From: Echinostoma caproni
Lineage: Eukaryota; Platyhelminthes; Trematoda; Plagiorchiida; Echinostomatidae
DNA: 34,265 nt
Direction of reading: 5' to 3'
NCBI GenBank assembly: GCA_900618425.1
Contig: UZAN01039960.1
Location: 65,569 to 99,833, forward strand
Below the pieces are notes generated by a model, which was given only the letters and a program-made list of their open reading frames with translations, made no database searches and was not told where the DNA came from. How positions within the stretch are numbered: position 1 is the first letter of the stretch; the number at the start of each line of letters is the position of its first letter. Position numbers and translations under genes: made by a program. Positions 1 through 11,286 of this stretch are shown piece by piece.

Positions 1-267
1 AAGCAACGGGCCCCTTTGAAAAACTTGTCGGTTCGTATAGGCGCCAGCATTTATACTGAAGTAAATTTGTTTTCTAAATAATAATAAACAAGCCTTCGTG
101 CGTCTTTATAGAAGTGATTTTTCTGCTTCGTTTATACTCAGCTGATGGAATGGTTCAGAATGTAGCGGATATTCCCATTTATTCAGTAGTGGTCGACCTA
201 GACCATGATGAGTTAAGAGGTAACTAACTATTTATTAGCAACAAATTAACATTGATAATAAGCAAGA

Positions 268-1193
268 TATAAAGTTTATGTACACTTATAGTCGATTGGT
301 TCACCTTTGTTCTTTAGGACCTTTTCGAGTCTCTTCGGCATCGAATCCACCAACTTGATATGAAGTCATTTTCTATTTTATGCTTCGAAACGCATCGCAC
401 TTTGGCCTCCAATGTCCAATGTACAGGTAGCACATTGACATCGCTCATCAAAACAGAAAAAAGATTTTCAGTCACATTAGGGAGAAGTTACATGAACTGG
501 ACCTCAGAGTCACGCATCTTTTCTGAAGTCTAAACGCAAATAATAAGTGAACCAGACTGCTTGAATAAATAAATTTACTAACCTCTCGTCAAACATGACA
601 CGGAGCGTTATCCTGAATAACGATAACTTTTCCGGACGATTTCTTTTTCATGGAATTCTGGAAAAATTTTCGTGATTACTGATGCAAATTTCCCACTATT
701 CATGGTGCCCTTGACTGATGTTCACCAACGAGGTTGACCATGTTTTATCCCTGCTCAGATGAATAATCTCGAAGGATGAGAAACTCTTTCGTTTGATATA
801 ATAAGTCCTTTTGGAAATTCTCACTACAAATGACTTTTTTGTGAGCCTTCCAGGGCTCGTCGCACACCATGCAATCGTCGGCGAAATAAACCCATCGTCA
901 AAATGACGCACGTCGAGATTTGAATCCTCGGGCAAAATCAATAAGAGCCTGTCTTTGCTGTGCGTTCGATGCTGGCTTTACGTCAGCTGAAACCTGACGC
1001 ACTTTAAATGTTTTCATTCTTGTATGCAGAAGGGAGTATGAATGGCGAGGAAGATCTTCCTGTTGGATAGACGACAACGATTTTATGCGATGTTTGACGT
1101 GCAAAATTCCAACTTGTGTGCTCGTACAATTCTGTTTCTGTTCTCTTCACTGAGATAGCGGGAACTTTTGGTTTTGAGCTCTGCTTGCTTCAT
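268..1193 (-). pseudogene. Decayed Tc1/mariner-type transposase
   Basis: Relic of a cut-and-paste DNA transposase of the Tc1/mariner (IS630) superfamily with a DDE/D catalytic domain. Read on the minus strand, an ATG at 1193 opens a frame beginning MKQAELKTKSSRYLSEEN, which has the look of a Tc1-type N-terminal DNA-binding region. The diagnostic part is IVIQDNAPCHV at about 628-591, the motif around the second catalytic aspartate. The C-terminal block LVDSMPKRLEKVLKNKG at about 353-303 is typical of Tc1 transposases, and a stop follows near 268. The total span of about 925 bp is close to the 1 kb expected, so the copy is nearly full length. It is broken by several frameshifts and stops: pieces lie in different frames at 898-1104 and 696-941, and a stop directly follows the QDNAPCHV motif. 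I could not find convincing terminal inverted repeats. It is non-functional as it stands. Confidence 0.85.
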
Positions 1194-1199
1194 TATGGT

Positions 1200-2480
1200 G
1201 ACAACAATACGAACATTCAAAGCTGTGCACAAAAATGAACTTGATTTCAAGGTTGATTTTGATTAAAGTGGTATTTCTCGAATTCATTGAGTTAAATATC
1301 AAACATAGATTATTATTATGAAACCTTATTTAATGCGATTTCTCTGAGTTGTGAAAAAATTTCATTTGGTTAGCCAATAGAATTACCATAATGGATTATA
1401 AATTAGATAAAGAAATGCCTCATAACAAATAACCGAGATGGCAGGGGTTTGTGGAAATAATTTAGGATAATTCTTGAGTCATTCCTATTGGAAAATATTG
1501 CGTTGTGATACTTGATAAAGTTAGTGGTTTTCATGTTTAGATCATTTAATCCTGGCACTGAAAGTCAGGCACGTTTAATTGATACTCATGCAGCCTAGAA
1601 ACTACGTAGATCGAAGTAGACAAGATATAAAATATTGTCCATACCTAAAGCATTAATAAGGGTGATAAATATAATGAAGCTCCATTTGATCATAAATAAA
1701 ACATTTTAGTGCATCACAATCGGCCATTACTCTATATTGATATATAGTGCTTTGAGGCTTACTCACGCGACTGAATAATAATTACCTCATATTAGACGCG
1801 ACATATTTGCGATAGTATCCACTTATGCTCTGGTTTCTATTAGTTAAATACCTTAAAGATACGATCCCTTTGGGATGAGCGAGTAGCTTGTCACGTGATT
1901 TATAAATTTATTAAAACAAAATTTTAATGAGTTTGGTTCATTTACTTTCCACCGCATGGAAAAAATAAGCTATTCATGGTACTTATATCGAACAGAATAA
2001 ACATCCTCATGAAACCAAAAATGTGTGTTAGAAAGAATAAACTTTTGGGCTGCTATGCGTAAAGTATTAGTAATTCCGAACTGTAACTTTCGAAATACTA
2101 GACATTTTATCGCGACACTCCAGGTTGGGCACATTCAAATGGTGATACGCGAGAACTAAAAACATTTCAGTGGGAGATAAAGTTCGGAATAAATGCTCTT
2201 CGCCCGTAGCTATCGATACACAGGTAGGTTAATGGAAAACGACATCCATTTCCGAATTGAGAGTCATGTCGCATGAGTTCAACCAGTATCTATATCCACA
2301 TATACATTCCTTCGAAAATTTTCTTTGTCATCAGTTCGAATCTTGTCATACGTACTGACCATATTGTCGTTTCAGCAGTTCGCTCGAATTTTACTCAGTT
2401 CCGTGATGTACTATCGGCATTTAAACCTCTATAACCCATACAGATTATCTAGAGAAGTGATGTGTCGGTCAAAGATAGGT
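1200..2480. other. Non-coding AT-rich stretch, nothing recognised
   Basis: No reading frame with coding character, RNA gene or recognisable repeat was seen. It separates the transposase relic from the GC-rich island. Confidence 0.5.
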
Positions 2481-2489
2481 GTAATGTTG

Positions 2490-2690
2490 GTCTGTAGAGT
2501 AGATGTGAGCGGGGCGCATCGCGTTACCCGTCGAGTGTCGCGTCACTCATCCAACTTATTGTATCTTCCTACCCCCGGGGCAATGAGGTGTCGTACGGCC
2601 TTCGTTTGTCCACGTCCTGCCTATACCCAGATCCTGCGGCCGCGATGAGCGCCCGCTCAACGCATTGAAAACCGGGTGGTTTAGCCATTT
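2490..2690 (-). other. GC-rich island with a 39-codon frame
   Basis: A block of about 200 bp that is clearly richer in G+C and CpG than its surroundings, including a NotI site (GCGGCCGC) and a CCCCCGGGG run. On the minus strand an ATG at 2688 opens 39 codons (MAKPPGFQCVERALIAAAG... ending at a stop at 2569). The abrupt change in composition suggests an inserted repeat consensus or a promoter/first-exon CpG island. A plus-strand frame (2325-2648) also crosses it, but only the GC-rich part lacks stops. No protein family was recognised. Confidence 0.4.
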
Positions 2691-2699
2691 TACCCTGGC

Positions 2700-3298
2700 G
2701 ATGCGATGCACAATGCTTTTTTATCTTTCCTTTTTCAAACCAACATAGTGACCGACGGAATGACTGTTCTTAATCAAACCACCTTCCTATATAATCTGTA
2801 CAGACTATAGTACGTGACTCACTGAGAACAAGGACTCTTTGAGTTATTATTTATCATTCTGTCAGTTGAAACTATTGATTGAAGGACTGTTTACTGAGGA
2901 GCTTGACTGATTCATCGAGTTACATAAGCCACCCACGCAAATGCATTTGTTGACTGTGTTTGTGTCTGACTGTGTACTCGTTGATTTATGAACCGCGATT
3001 CGATCCCCAGTTTCGGTGGAGATGGATTGTCACTATTCTTTAACAACCGAGCGCTGTCATCAGTCTATACGTAATCGCTTTATTCCACACTAATAGAAAT
3101 CGGTAATGAGCCACAACGGTAAAGTGATGCAAATTTGACAATCGGATTGAAGCCTGTTCTTTCCTTTATCCATGGTCGATCCTTGTTCGCGATTTTAAGC
3201 GACTCGTTTATTGCAAGGAAAACCAAACTCCACCTAGACCTGACAAAATAGTTAGTTCTGAATTCTTTCTCTCGTTGTTATCTCCTGTTTTGTTTCAG
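2700..3298. other. Non-coding, nothing recognised
   Basis: Stops are frequent in all frames. A single box-B-like string near 3000 (GATTCGATCCCC) is not part of a foldable tRNA. Confidence 0.4.
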
Positions 3299-3446
3299 CA
3301 AAGATTTGGAAAGTGTCACAGAAATACTCATTCTCTTAAGCATGCGTGTATTCGTTCTTTAAACCGAATCAGTCCAGACTGCTTCTATCCTTTTTCAAAC
3401 TATTTTCGCATACATATAAGAACAAAGCAATACCGAATCAAAGGTT
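3299..3446 (+). CDS. Possible exon after a strong 3' splice site
   Basis: A long pyrimidine tract ending GTTTTGTTTCAG at 3298 is one of the best 3' splice sites in the window. Directly after it, frame 0 stays open for about 48 codons (starting QRFGKCHRNTHSLKHA) to a stop near 3446, so it could be a terminal exon. A second frame (starting KDLESVTEILILL) is open for about 20 codons. No family was recognised and no upstream exon was located, so the splice signal may be fortuitous. Confidence 0.2.
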
Positions 3447-3449
3447 GAT

Positions 3450-6060
3450 TGTGCTCAAAGTTTAGGTGCCACGGGGAACGCTAAACGGATTTGGGGGCAC
3501 GGCTCAAAAACGAATCAGACAGTCGACCGGTTGAACAAACAACTTGGTTGTGACATATTTACTTTGAATCTGGAACCCATCAAACAGGTCGATCGCGGTG
3601 AATGGTGTTGTGAATTGCAAAACTACAATTGCATGTATAAGGACACATTTGCGAAATGCAGGGATGTTTATGTTTGTGTGTGTGTGTGTCTATGCTTGTG
3701 TGTTTAGTCCTCGCATTCACTTGTATAAATAGGAAAAGATTCATCAAACGTCGGTCATGTCAGTCTATTGTTTCTTGTATTGGGTGTGGATGGGTGGGTG
3801 ATGAGATGACAGAGAGCCAACATAATACGTAAGTTTGTGACAGGTTCACTGTACTCATAACAGTCTTCCCAATCTCCCAATAATTGTCCTTTGTCTGTCG
3901 AATACCAACTGACATCATTATAGTTATTTAAGGAATATTTAATTAAAGTATTTCAAATTTTAATTCTTATGTTTTATTCGATATTTGCCTACCATGGAGG
4001 AATGCAAGGGTTGCATTTCAGAGAGAACTAACCCGGACCAAGTGTCCTCATTAATGTTCAAGAGATAGAGAATGCTGTTCGATCGTCAGCCTGTATATTA
4101 GTGATCTGTTCTTCGATCGTTTGATCTATCCAACACGGTTCATTGGGAAGTGATTTAAACCTGAGTACCATCAGGTTGTCCGCGGTTCATGGACAAGAAA
4201 TTCACATCGATTTAATCATGTTGGTACAAATCAAAAGTTGAAAGTGACAAAACAATAGAGGTAAACAAGAAACTACAAGCCCATGAAATTACCTTGTGAT
4301 GGAGTTTGAGGGGTACATACATCACAAAACACGACCGTTTTACTTTATTTGAATAGAATTAATACATGCTTGCTTGATCGTGAATAATATGCAACAATAT
4401 ACTGCACAAGAACGTAGCTATGATCAATAAGAGCCTGTTGAGGCAATTGGAATCAAGAGTGATCAGAATTTGATTATTTAAAAGTGAAGCAAATCTGCTG
4501 ATGACATCGATGATACGATACGGACGGAACGGGTGAAATAATTCTTGCAATTATGTGATATCAGATTATCCCTTGGACTTAAGTGTTTGTATCCCCGGGA
4601 AACAGAGTAGTCTCAAACGCAGTGCATGCAGCAATTGATAAATAATAACGTGTATTGAAAAAAAGAATAAATTACTTAAACCGTAGCTCCCTTGTACTGG
4701 AAATAAATGGATGAAAGTAATTGTGTTAAGAAATATTCTCCATATGTAAACGTTTCATCAGGTTGTATTTGAATTTGATGGACTACCCAAAAGATTCATA
4801 GAAATCGATTTTTTGAATATATCCTCTGCAATGCATTGAACGTACCGAATACTTTTAGGCTACGAATGTTCATTAAATTCCAACCGAGGAAGTATTGGTT
4901 AGTTTCTACATTGTCCCTCCAGCAGATCTCGGCCGTTGAGCTCCTTGATTGATGCACCTGCCAATTCTGTGAAGAAGTAAATAGTTATGGTTCCTAAATT
5001 TTCCGAACTATTAGTTTATTTAGGGGTAGATTAAGGATTTTTCTTTTTTCATGATATATGTCTACTTTGAAAAGGTTCTGAATCTTTCGGGAGGGCGGTG
5101 ATAAAAAGTTCATAAATATAGTTCACAGGAGAGCAACTCACTTCACAGGAGCTTTAGAGTCCACTGGGCGTATTGGATAACAAAAACAGACGTTGAGGAC
5201 TAGTTGCAACCAGCGAAGAAACTCCGCTATCGAATGACTGATTCTAGTACTGATGTGATTGTGACACACACGGGATCCGGTGATGATGATAACTGTTATT
5301 TTCAAATGGGAATACGAAGCAAAAAAATAACGATCAATAATCACAAGAATTATCAAATATTGATCAACAGCGTGAATGGAACATGTTTATGCATAAAACG
5401 ATTGAGGACATTACGTTCGTGGAACGCAATACATTTCATTACGATGAAGTGTAAAGGACAAGATTTTGCTAGAAAATATTTAACTAAACTGCGTACATAT
5501 CACCAATTGTCCAGGGCGTGACGGACATTCATATTTGACCCGTCGTTGCATCTTGAATGTTCATACCTATTAACGAGAACTGTAATGCATCACAGTGATT
5601 CTATGGTGCAATGTTTCAAAGTGAATCTGTCGTTTATCACAAAATAGCTTTGAAACCCTGAAAAGCCGTTATACACAGATTATCTAACATTATGGATCTT
5701 GCATTTCTAATGGTTCCCTCCAGATTCAAACTAGAATTCGTTAATAAAATTCTGCATTAACTAGTACCTGTGCTGATTACTGCACTCTGGACGTGCCAAA
5801 AAATAAAAGCGAATGCTGCACTCATGAGCAATCAAATTTTCGCCTAAACAAACAATCCTCAAACTTCTACTGATTAGCCTCAAAGTGAACTGATAGGCTT
5901 CGAGTGTTGCTGAACCATAGATCCAGCCATTGAATCCATTGATCATTAGCAACCGTGTGCACATTACCACTATTACACCGCATTTGTTCTTCATTGAATT
6001 CGGAGGTGGTAGATATTTGTTGACTTCAATCTACATTAGAACTGGGATAAAGCCTGCTCA
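3450..6060. other. Non-coding with a short TG repeat
   Basis: Contains a short (TG)n run near 3675-3689. Frames at 4359-4550, 5138-5356 and 5204-5521 have no splice support or recognisable motif and look like chance. Confidence 0.4.
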
Positions 6061-6063
6061 CTT

Positions 6064-6097
6064 TCCCAAAGTGTACTGTGAATAGCACACTTTGGGA
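6064..6097. repeat. 11-bp inverted repeat (hairpin)
   Basis: TCCCAAAGTGT at 6064-6074 is matched exactly by its reverse complement ACACTTTGGGA at 6087-6097, with a 12-nt loop. It could be a stem-loop in a transcript or a fragment of a larger inverted-repeat element. Confidence 0.6.
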
Positions 6098-6099
6098 GT

Positions 6100-8510
6100 C
6101 AGCAGAGAAAATATTTCGAGGCTTCTGTGTACAGCTGTTCCATCGGGACTGTTATTAGTCATCAACGGTGCATGTGGATGGAACCAAATTGGTGTTGAGT
6201 TCGCGCCAGAGAGGTTGTTTTTCCACTCACTGGCTTTCAGTAGCTTTTTACACGCTAACAGTGCATGGTTTATCACGCATACATCTTTTTTATCAAAAGC
6301 ATTGAACCTTAACCTGATTTATGATTTCTCGATAAAGTCCTCATTGATGAAATACGAACAGATCGCTATTGCTTGAACAGTAGAAGAACTGGTCATTCAG
6401 TGTCAGAAAATTCACAGAGTTGATTGCTTCTTTTCTCAACCGCATTGATTTATCTTTATGTGTTTTTGTGTATAACAACGTACTGATACATTATGCCCCC
6501 TTGAGAATGACGCCCTGAACCGACTTCAAGTGCGTCATGATTTTAACCAGCTAATCTACTCGGGAAGTCAAACTCACTTTCCGTCGTCCTGTGGAACGAG
6601 TCCTACGCAAACCAAGAAAGATCTACTTTCGTCACATTTTTTCTGTCATTCTCAGTGATACGCTTCGAAAGTGTTCGTATCAACCGGAGATGAGAACCGG
6701 AGACATGCATCAGTTCATCAAACCGGAGTGAAATGAAGCACAAAAGTCAGATACGAAGGAAAGAAGATCAGATTTAGCGAGCGGAGTGCTCGTCAGAGTA
6801 TCATGGTCACGCCGTGTGATCTGCCAAGACCAAACTTCTTTCATTCTCTCCGTCTTCCTACTGACGACAAAAGCGCTCAAACTTTCTCACACACATGTTA
6901 GTGTCAGATCCTTCAACTGGCACTGTTCTATCCTACTTTGCGGATTGCAAAGTTAACAGAAGTAGATTTATGCGGTTGAATGCCGTTTGAAAATTATGCA
7001 AACACTAGAGATCAGTCAAACAGAGGAGATGAGAAGTTGTAATAACGGAATAAAAATTCTAATTAGTTTACGTTTTTCAACAATTATGGAGAGAATATGT
7101 TCACAAAACGAAATGCAAATAGAGAAATTCTACCTATTCAGTTTTAATGCATTCAACCAGTAGCGTAACTGTTTACCTAGTAAAGAAGAGCTTTTTCTCA
7201 TTTCGTTTTGAGGACCATATCAACTCAATTTCTCACCGTGGATACCCTCTCTGAATGTGTTTGTATACGTTAAATTGTTAAGAGAGTTGTGTCCGCCACA
7301 AGGTTTAACCATGATCAGTCCTCATTATCAGTGCTTCCCACTTCATGTCCCTGGTGACATGCACTGAAAACCAATGGGTAATTTGACCATATTCTTTATC
7401 ACAGGCTGATTACATCGGTACAGCTTCATACTTGTTAAGGACATCAATCAACGGTGATATTTAGTGGGCACATTTTTAGATGATAATTAGTTTTCATTAA
7501 CCGTCTTTCTTTACCCAATGTTGAAGGAATCTTTTGCATAGTTTGTTCATTCTTTAATGTAATCCGTCTGTCCTCCTCTCAGAAACTTCTACGGTTCTGG
7601 TGAAACTATTCAGGTGTTCAATTTTTATTCAATCTGCTAACTAATTGTGCAAATGTCGTTTGTTTTCATCCCAAAACGGTCAGCGCTCGTTTTGTTTACC
7701 TCACATGAACTTATCAGCTTATCTGTTTCCAAAATAAGTCTGAGTTTACACTTCAGTACGTACCAAATGCCGTATGTTTAGAACAAGCAGCATCAGATGC
7801 ACATATTAGCACTGGTTCGTCAAAATCGTCATTACCAAGTGAAATCAATAAAACTTCATCGATTATTGAAACTGTATGTCACTATGGTGAGCGTAAAACC
7901 ACCGAAAAGTATGAACTGCCATGAACTGTCCACTCATATGTGAGATTTAATGAACCCTGTCCAGGACACAGAAAAAACGACACTGTAAGCTTTGATTCCG
8001 GTCAGTGATCAACCTAATTTGTTTAGGATAATCAGGCTGCACAAGTGAAACATATATTATGTTGCAAATGGGCGGACGTCATATCGGTCAGCAACAGACC
8101 ATTCAGTGAGTAGTTCAGCGACCGTGTTGCAGTGATAGGAATGGATTTAACGTCTACTATAAAGACTACTGTAGAAATGGGAATACAGCCATGCATAATT
8201 CCAATACTATCGATAAAATAACGAATAGAAAGACTGAAAATATTTAATTTTGAATAAAAAATAACGTGAATTCCGAGAGATAACGGTAATACCTAAAGGT
8301 GGTAATAACGATAAAACAACCTTAAGTTCTTGTTTATTAGTAAAAAGGAGTTTTAAGTCCCCAAACCAAGCTTTGAAGTGTAAAACCCCATGAAAAGCAA
8401 TCTGTGAACAACGGAAGAGGTGTTTCAGTCAATCCAATTGGTGGCCAGCTTCGAGGGTATAAGAGTTGAACAACAATTAGTGAAATTATCATTTTCAACC
8501 AGTCGCATCT
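6100..8510. other. Non-coding, nothing firmly recognised
   Basis: Frames are short. The interval 6480-6850 is somewhat GC-richer and may be an old repeat, but no retroelement motif could be read in it. A plausible 3' splice site (TTCTTTATCACAG near 7400) is followed by only 19 open codons. Confidence 0.35.
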
Positions 8511-8512
8511 AA

Positions 8513-8908
8513 ATGCGATGGAAATCTTTGTGATGAGCGACAAAGAATACACTGGACAGCTGTTTCATCCTGGTTNTTCATCCTGGTTGGGACTCCTTAA
8601 CAGTGCGTGCCCTTGTGCCCTTGTTAGGACTCAAACCGCGAAGCTTCTGGTTGGGCTACACGGTCGACGGCTATCACCTTGTGCGAATGGGTCAATGAAT
8701 TTAGAAGGTGAATGTTTGGATTAGCCATTTGCACAAGGTGATAGCCATCGACCGCACAGCTCAGGGGTACGGGTATTGACACCCAAACCTAAGCTTCGTC
8801 GTTCGAGTGTTGACAGGAAAACAAACATAGGCACTGGTAAGGAGTCCGAAACAGTCCGAAACATCTGTCCAGTGCTCTTTGCGGATTATCACAAATATTA
8901 CCCTCGCG
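8513..8908. repeat. Long inverted-repeat (fold-back) element, copy A
   Basis: Two diverged arms face each other around a loop near 8697-8720. The outer parts match: the left arm has CACTGGACAGCTGTTTC at 8551-8567, and the right arm has the complement GAAACATCTGTCCAGTG at 8858-8874. The inner parts also match: GGTCGACGGCTATCACCTTG (8662-8681) against the complement of CAAGGTGATAGCCATCGACC (8733-8752). Read outward from the loop, each arm contains a box-B-like string (GGTTTGAGTCC in the left arm's complement, GTTCGAGTGTT in the right arm), so each arm may derive from a tRNA-type SINE, giving two copies head to head. Alternatively it is one palindromic MITE-like element. One base (8576) is N and CATCCTGGTT is repeated around it. 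Confidence 0.7.
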
Positions 8909-9149
8909 TTTCATTGAATTTCACTTGTGGGGATTTAACCGAAGATCTGCAATAGTGCTCGGTGCCCGTGAAAAACCGAATGAGCTGACCCAACCATTCA
9001 CCCTCGAAATCTAATTAATTTATATATGAACGACGATTAGTATCGGCCCATTAGATTGTTTGCAGGCACCAAGCAGATTTGATGATCTTGGGCTAGGGTT
9101 GCACTCCTTGAAATATATATTGAACTACCCATCAGGTGGATGAATCTAT

Positions 9150-9486
9150 ATGCGACGAAAGTCTTTGTGATGGCAGACACAGAGAACACTGGAAAAATTG
9201 AGGAGGGATTGATGGTCTACGATGAAGTAACACCCACATCAACGACAACCCACGGTTTCTGGCGCATGTAAACACTCGAATGAATCTAAAGTGTGAATCT
9301 AAAGTGATTGAGCCATTTGCTCAAGGTGTTATCTGTTGGTTGAGTAGCTCGCAAGTAATTGTTTTTACTCCCAACCAGAAGACTCGTGTTTCCACTGTGG
9401 GAAGGGACACAAAAAGCGTCCACTGCAGATGAGTTACAAACAAGAAGAAACAATTGTCCAGCACTCTTTGTCGGTTATCGCATAAA
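9150..9486. repeat. Second copy (B) of the inverted-repeat element
   Basis: Shares the outer left end of copy A (CTTTGTGATGGCAGACACAGAG at 9162-9183 region) and its right end (TTGTCCAGCACTCTTTGTCGG near 9454-9474). It also shares the loop-side sequence TTGAGCCATTTGCTCAAGGT at 9309-9328. The inner half of the left arm has diverged or been replaced, so the palindrome is only partial. A 161-codon minus-strand frame (9321-9806) crosses this copy and its right flank. It resembles no known protein and is best taken as a by-product of the repeat. Confidence 0.6.
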
Positions 9487-9820
9487 TTTACATCATGTAC
9501 ATGGACTTCACTATCAACATTGAGCAGATATTTATACTTCAACAGTGCTGACACTGACCGATGAGGAACATCGGGTCGTCTCCACTTGGAACTCACCATC
9601 ATTAAAAACATCCTAATCGGGAGTTGAGTGGCACATCGCCCAGCTGTTTTGGGTATATTTCCAACTATGACATACTTGACTGAATGCCACCATTCTGACG
9701 AGGTAATTCCATTTGTCGCAAATTCGAAACCATGAAGCAGAGTGTAGAATAGCTTGTCCCATATTGTCAACCATAAGGCAGAGTGAAACGGGATTATTTC
9801 AATCAAATCAGTTATTCACT

Positions 9821-10166
9821 ATGAGTGATGTTTGGTAAGTGCCGACTGGCTTAGATCTGCCCCCAAAACCGTAATTTATAATTTGCATTGGTCTTCAGTG
9901 CCGTAATGGTTATGAACAGGTTGGCAGCTCATGAAACGGATCTCGCTGATTATGCGCAAACGAAATTCCCCGCTGAATTTGATCGTTTATTCCTTGTTTA
10001 TTCCAATTGGTGGATGTACACCAAAGGAATAAAAGCACAAAGAAAACTGAATAACTGTACAATAATCTCCGAACTAATAGCCTGTCATCATCTCAGGAAA
10101 AAGGTTTCGATGCATACACAGTTATGTTATTTAAGAAATGGTGAATATTGTTGTATCACAAAATAA
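9821..10166 (+). CDS. Start of an unidentified gene, two exons
   Basis: An ATG at 9821 begins five codons (MSDV plus a split Cys codon) that end at a consensus 5' splice site TTTG/GTAAGTG at 9834/9835. A 64-nt intron runs to a good 3' splice site (GGTCTTCAG, ending 9898), and joining the exons restores frame exactly. Exon 2 continues AVMVMNRLAAHETDLADY and then AQTKFPAEFDRLFLVYSNWW, which is strongly protein-like, and stays open to a stop at 10164-10166, giving about 97 residues. The part after TyrThrLysGlyIle is less convincing. An alternative is that exon 2 ends at TTG/GTGGAT near 10008. The conserved-looking part is mildly amphipathic with an aromatic cluster and has no clear signal peptide. 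I do not recognise the family. The gene starts just right of the repeat cluster, so its promoter probably lies within or beside the repeats. Confidence 0.5.
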
Positions 10167-10328
10167 TTCTTCAATTTTCGTCTTCTGCAACCGGAGACCA
10201 TGAAATAGAGATTTCATACAGATCTAGCGATAGTTTCGTTACAGTACATTAACTACAGAGAAAAGGTGGCCCTAGGTACACAGGACAGTTGAAGCTAGTA
10301 GAAACTAATACAACTGCAATCAGCTGGT

Positions 10329-10523
10329 TCATATGATAGCTTTACGACGGCCGTCTGTGTGGACTTCTTTTAACGCATATTTGATGGATGTAGGAACCAC
10401 CTCAGAGACAGTTATCAGATGTTGGCCAGCTTCAATTCCCGATCTATTCAATTCACCTAAATGTTCATTAAAGATGTTGGATACAAGATTTATATCAATC
10501 AAAACCACTTCATTTGCGGCCAT
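10329..10523 (-). CDS. Unidentified 64-residue reading frame
   Basis: Minus-strand frame starting MAANEVVLIDINLVSNIF at 10523, immediately after an upstream in-frame stop, and ending at a stop at 10329-10331. Its composition (EHLGELNRSGIEAGQHLI, then TVSEVVPTSIKYALKEVH) is balanced and looks like a soluble helical protein segment. That contrasts with the cysteine/serine-rich chance frames nearby. It could be a small single-exon gene or the terminal exon of a minus-strand gene. I found no strong 3' splice site inside the frame. A plus-strand frame over the same interval (10333-10545) is open too but has less natural codon use. No family was recognised. Confidence 0.35.
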   Translation of the reverse strand: MAANEVVLIDINLVSNIFNEHLGELNRSGIEAGQHLITVSEVVPTSIKYALKEVHTDGRRKAII

Positions 10524-10545
10524 TAGACATTACTCCTCCACTTAA

Positions 10546-11240
10546 ATGAGCATAAAAATTGGTTTGTGAAATAATCTTGATCCCATTCAGTCCAGCGATT
10601 TGTATTGCTGTCAATCATTCAAGAGTATTCTCACAAGGCTCCAGACTTCAATTTCACCGCAGTTCCGCTTTGACAATAGGTAGTTTCACTGTCGCCTTAC
10701 TCAGGTATTCTTGCAGTGATTTTTTTTCTACCCCGGGACCAAACATGGGCCCTTTATTAAGCGCTGTTTTTTCGTATCGCAATGAATACTCGTGAAAAAG
10801 GTAATGCGGTCCAGTGTTTTATCACTCATTTCATTTGTGTACCAGTAAGAAAACCGTGGAAATGTGAATCTTTCACGTATCTTTTGCCTACACAAATTGA
10901 TTTTTGATAAATTGGATAAAGTCGGATAGATAATTATGACAATGTGCATAATATTTGAGATCACGTTACTCTCCTAATTCTGTGGAAGGGGTTTAAAAAA
11001 TCGATCACAACACTTCTGGCTATTTTTACCACAGACACACATTGATAGTAAAGCGGTTCTGAGAACGAACATTTTCAATCCGGGCTGCAGGCCTGCGCAG
11101 TGTAAACGAAAACAGTTATTCTCTCTTATTCAACAAGACAACTAACAACTATTCAATCCAGTTACAGTTCTACCGTTATGTGTATGTGCGATTCTGTGTG
11201 TAGGTGTGCATGTTTGTGGGAAGACGATAATAAAGGGTCA
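10546..11240. other. Non-coding, nothing recognised
   Basis: Frames at 10559-10795 (+) and 10728-10964 (-) overlap each other and have no splice support. Confidence 0.4.
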
Positions 11241-11245
11241 TAGAC

Positions 11246-11286
11246 GAACAACAACAACAACAACATCATCAACAACAACAACAACA
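11246..11286. repeat. CAA/GTT trinucleotide microsatellite
   Basis: A run of CAA units interrupted once by ATCATC. On the minus strand it gives an artificial poly-valine frame. Confidence 0.9.

Noticed and set aside
2990..3012. tRNA box-B-like string GATTCGATCCCC
   Set aside because: No acceptor stem, anticodon arm or box A at the right distance, so it is not a tRNA gene.
6480..6900. Possible reverse transcriptase or integrase fragment in GC-richer DNA
   Set aside because: No YxDD, HHCC or DDE motif can be read in any frame.
9321..9806. Longest gap-free reading frame (161 codons, minus strand)
   Set aside because: It runs through the right half of repeat copy B and its flank. It has no recognisable motif and lies opposite to the nearby gene start, so it is more likely a chance frame in repeat sequence.
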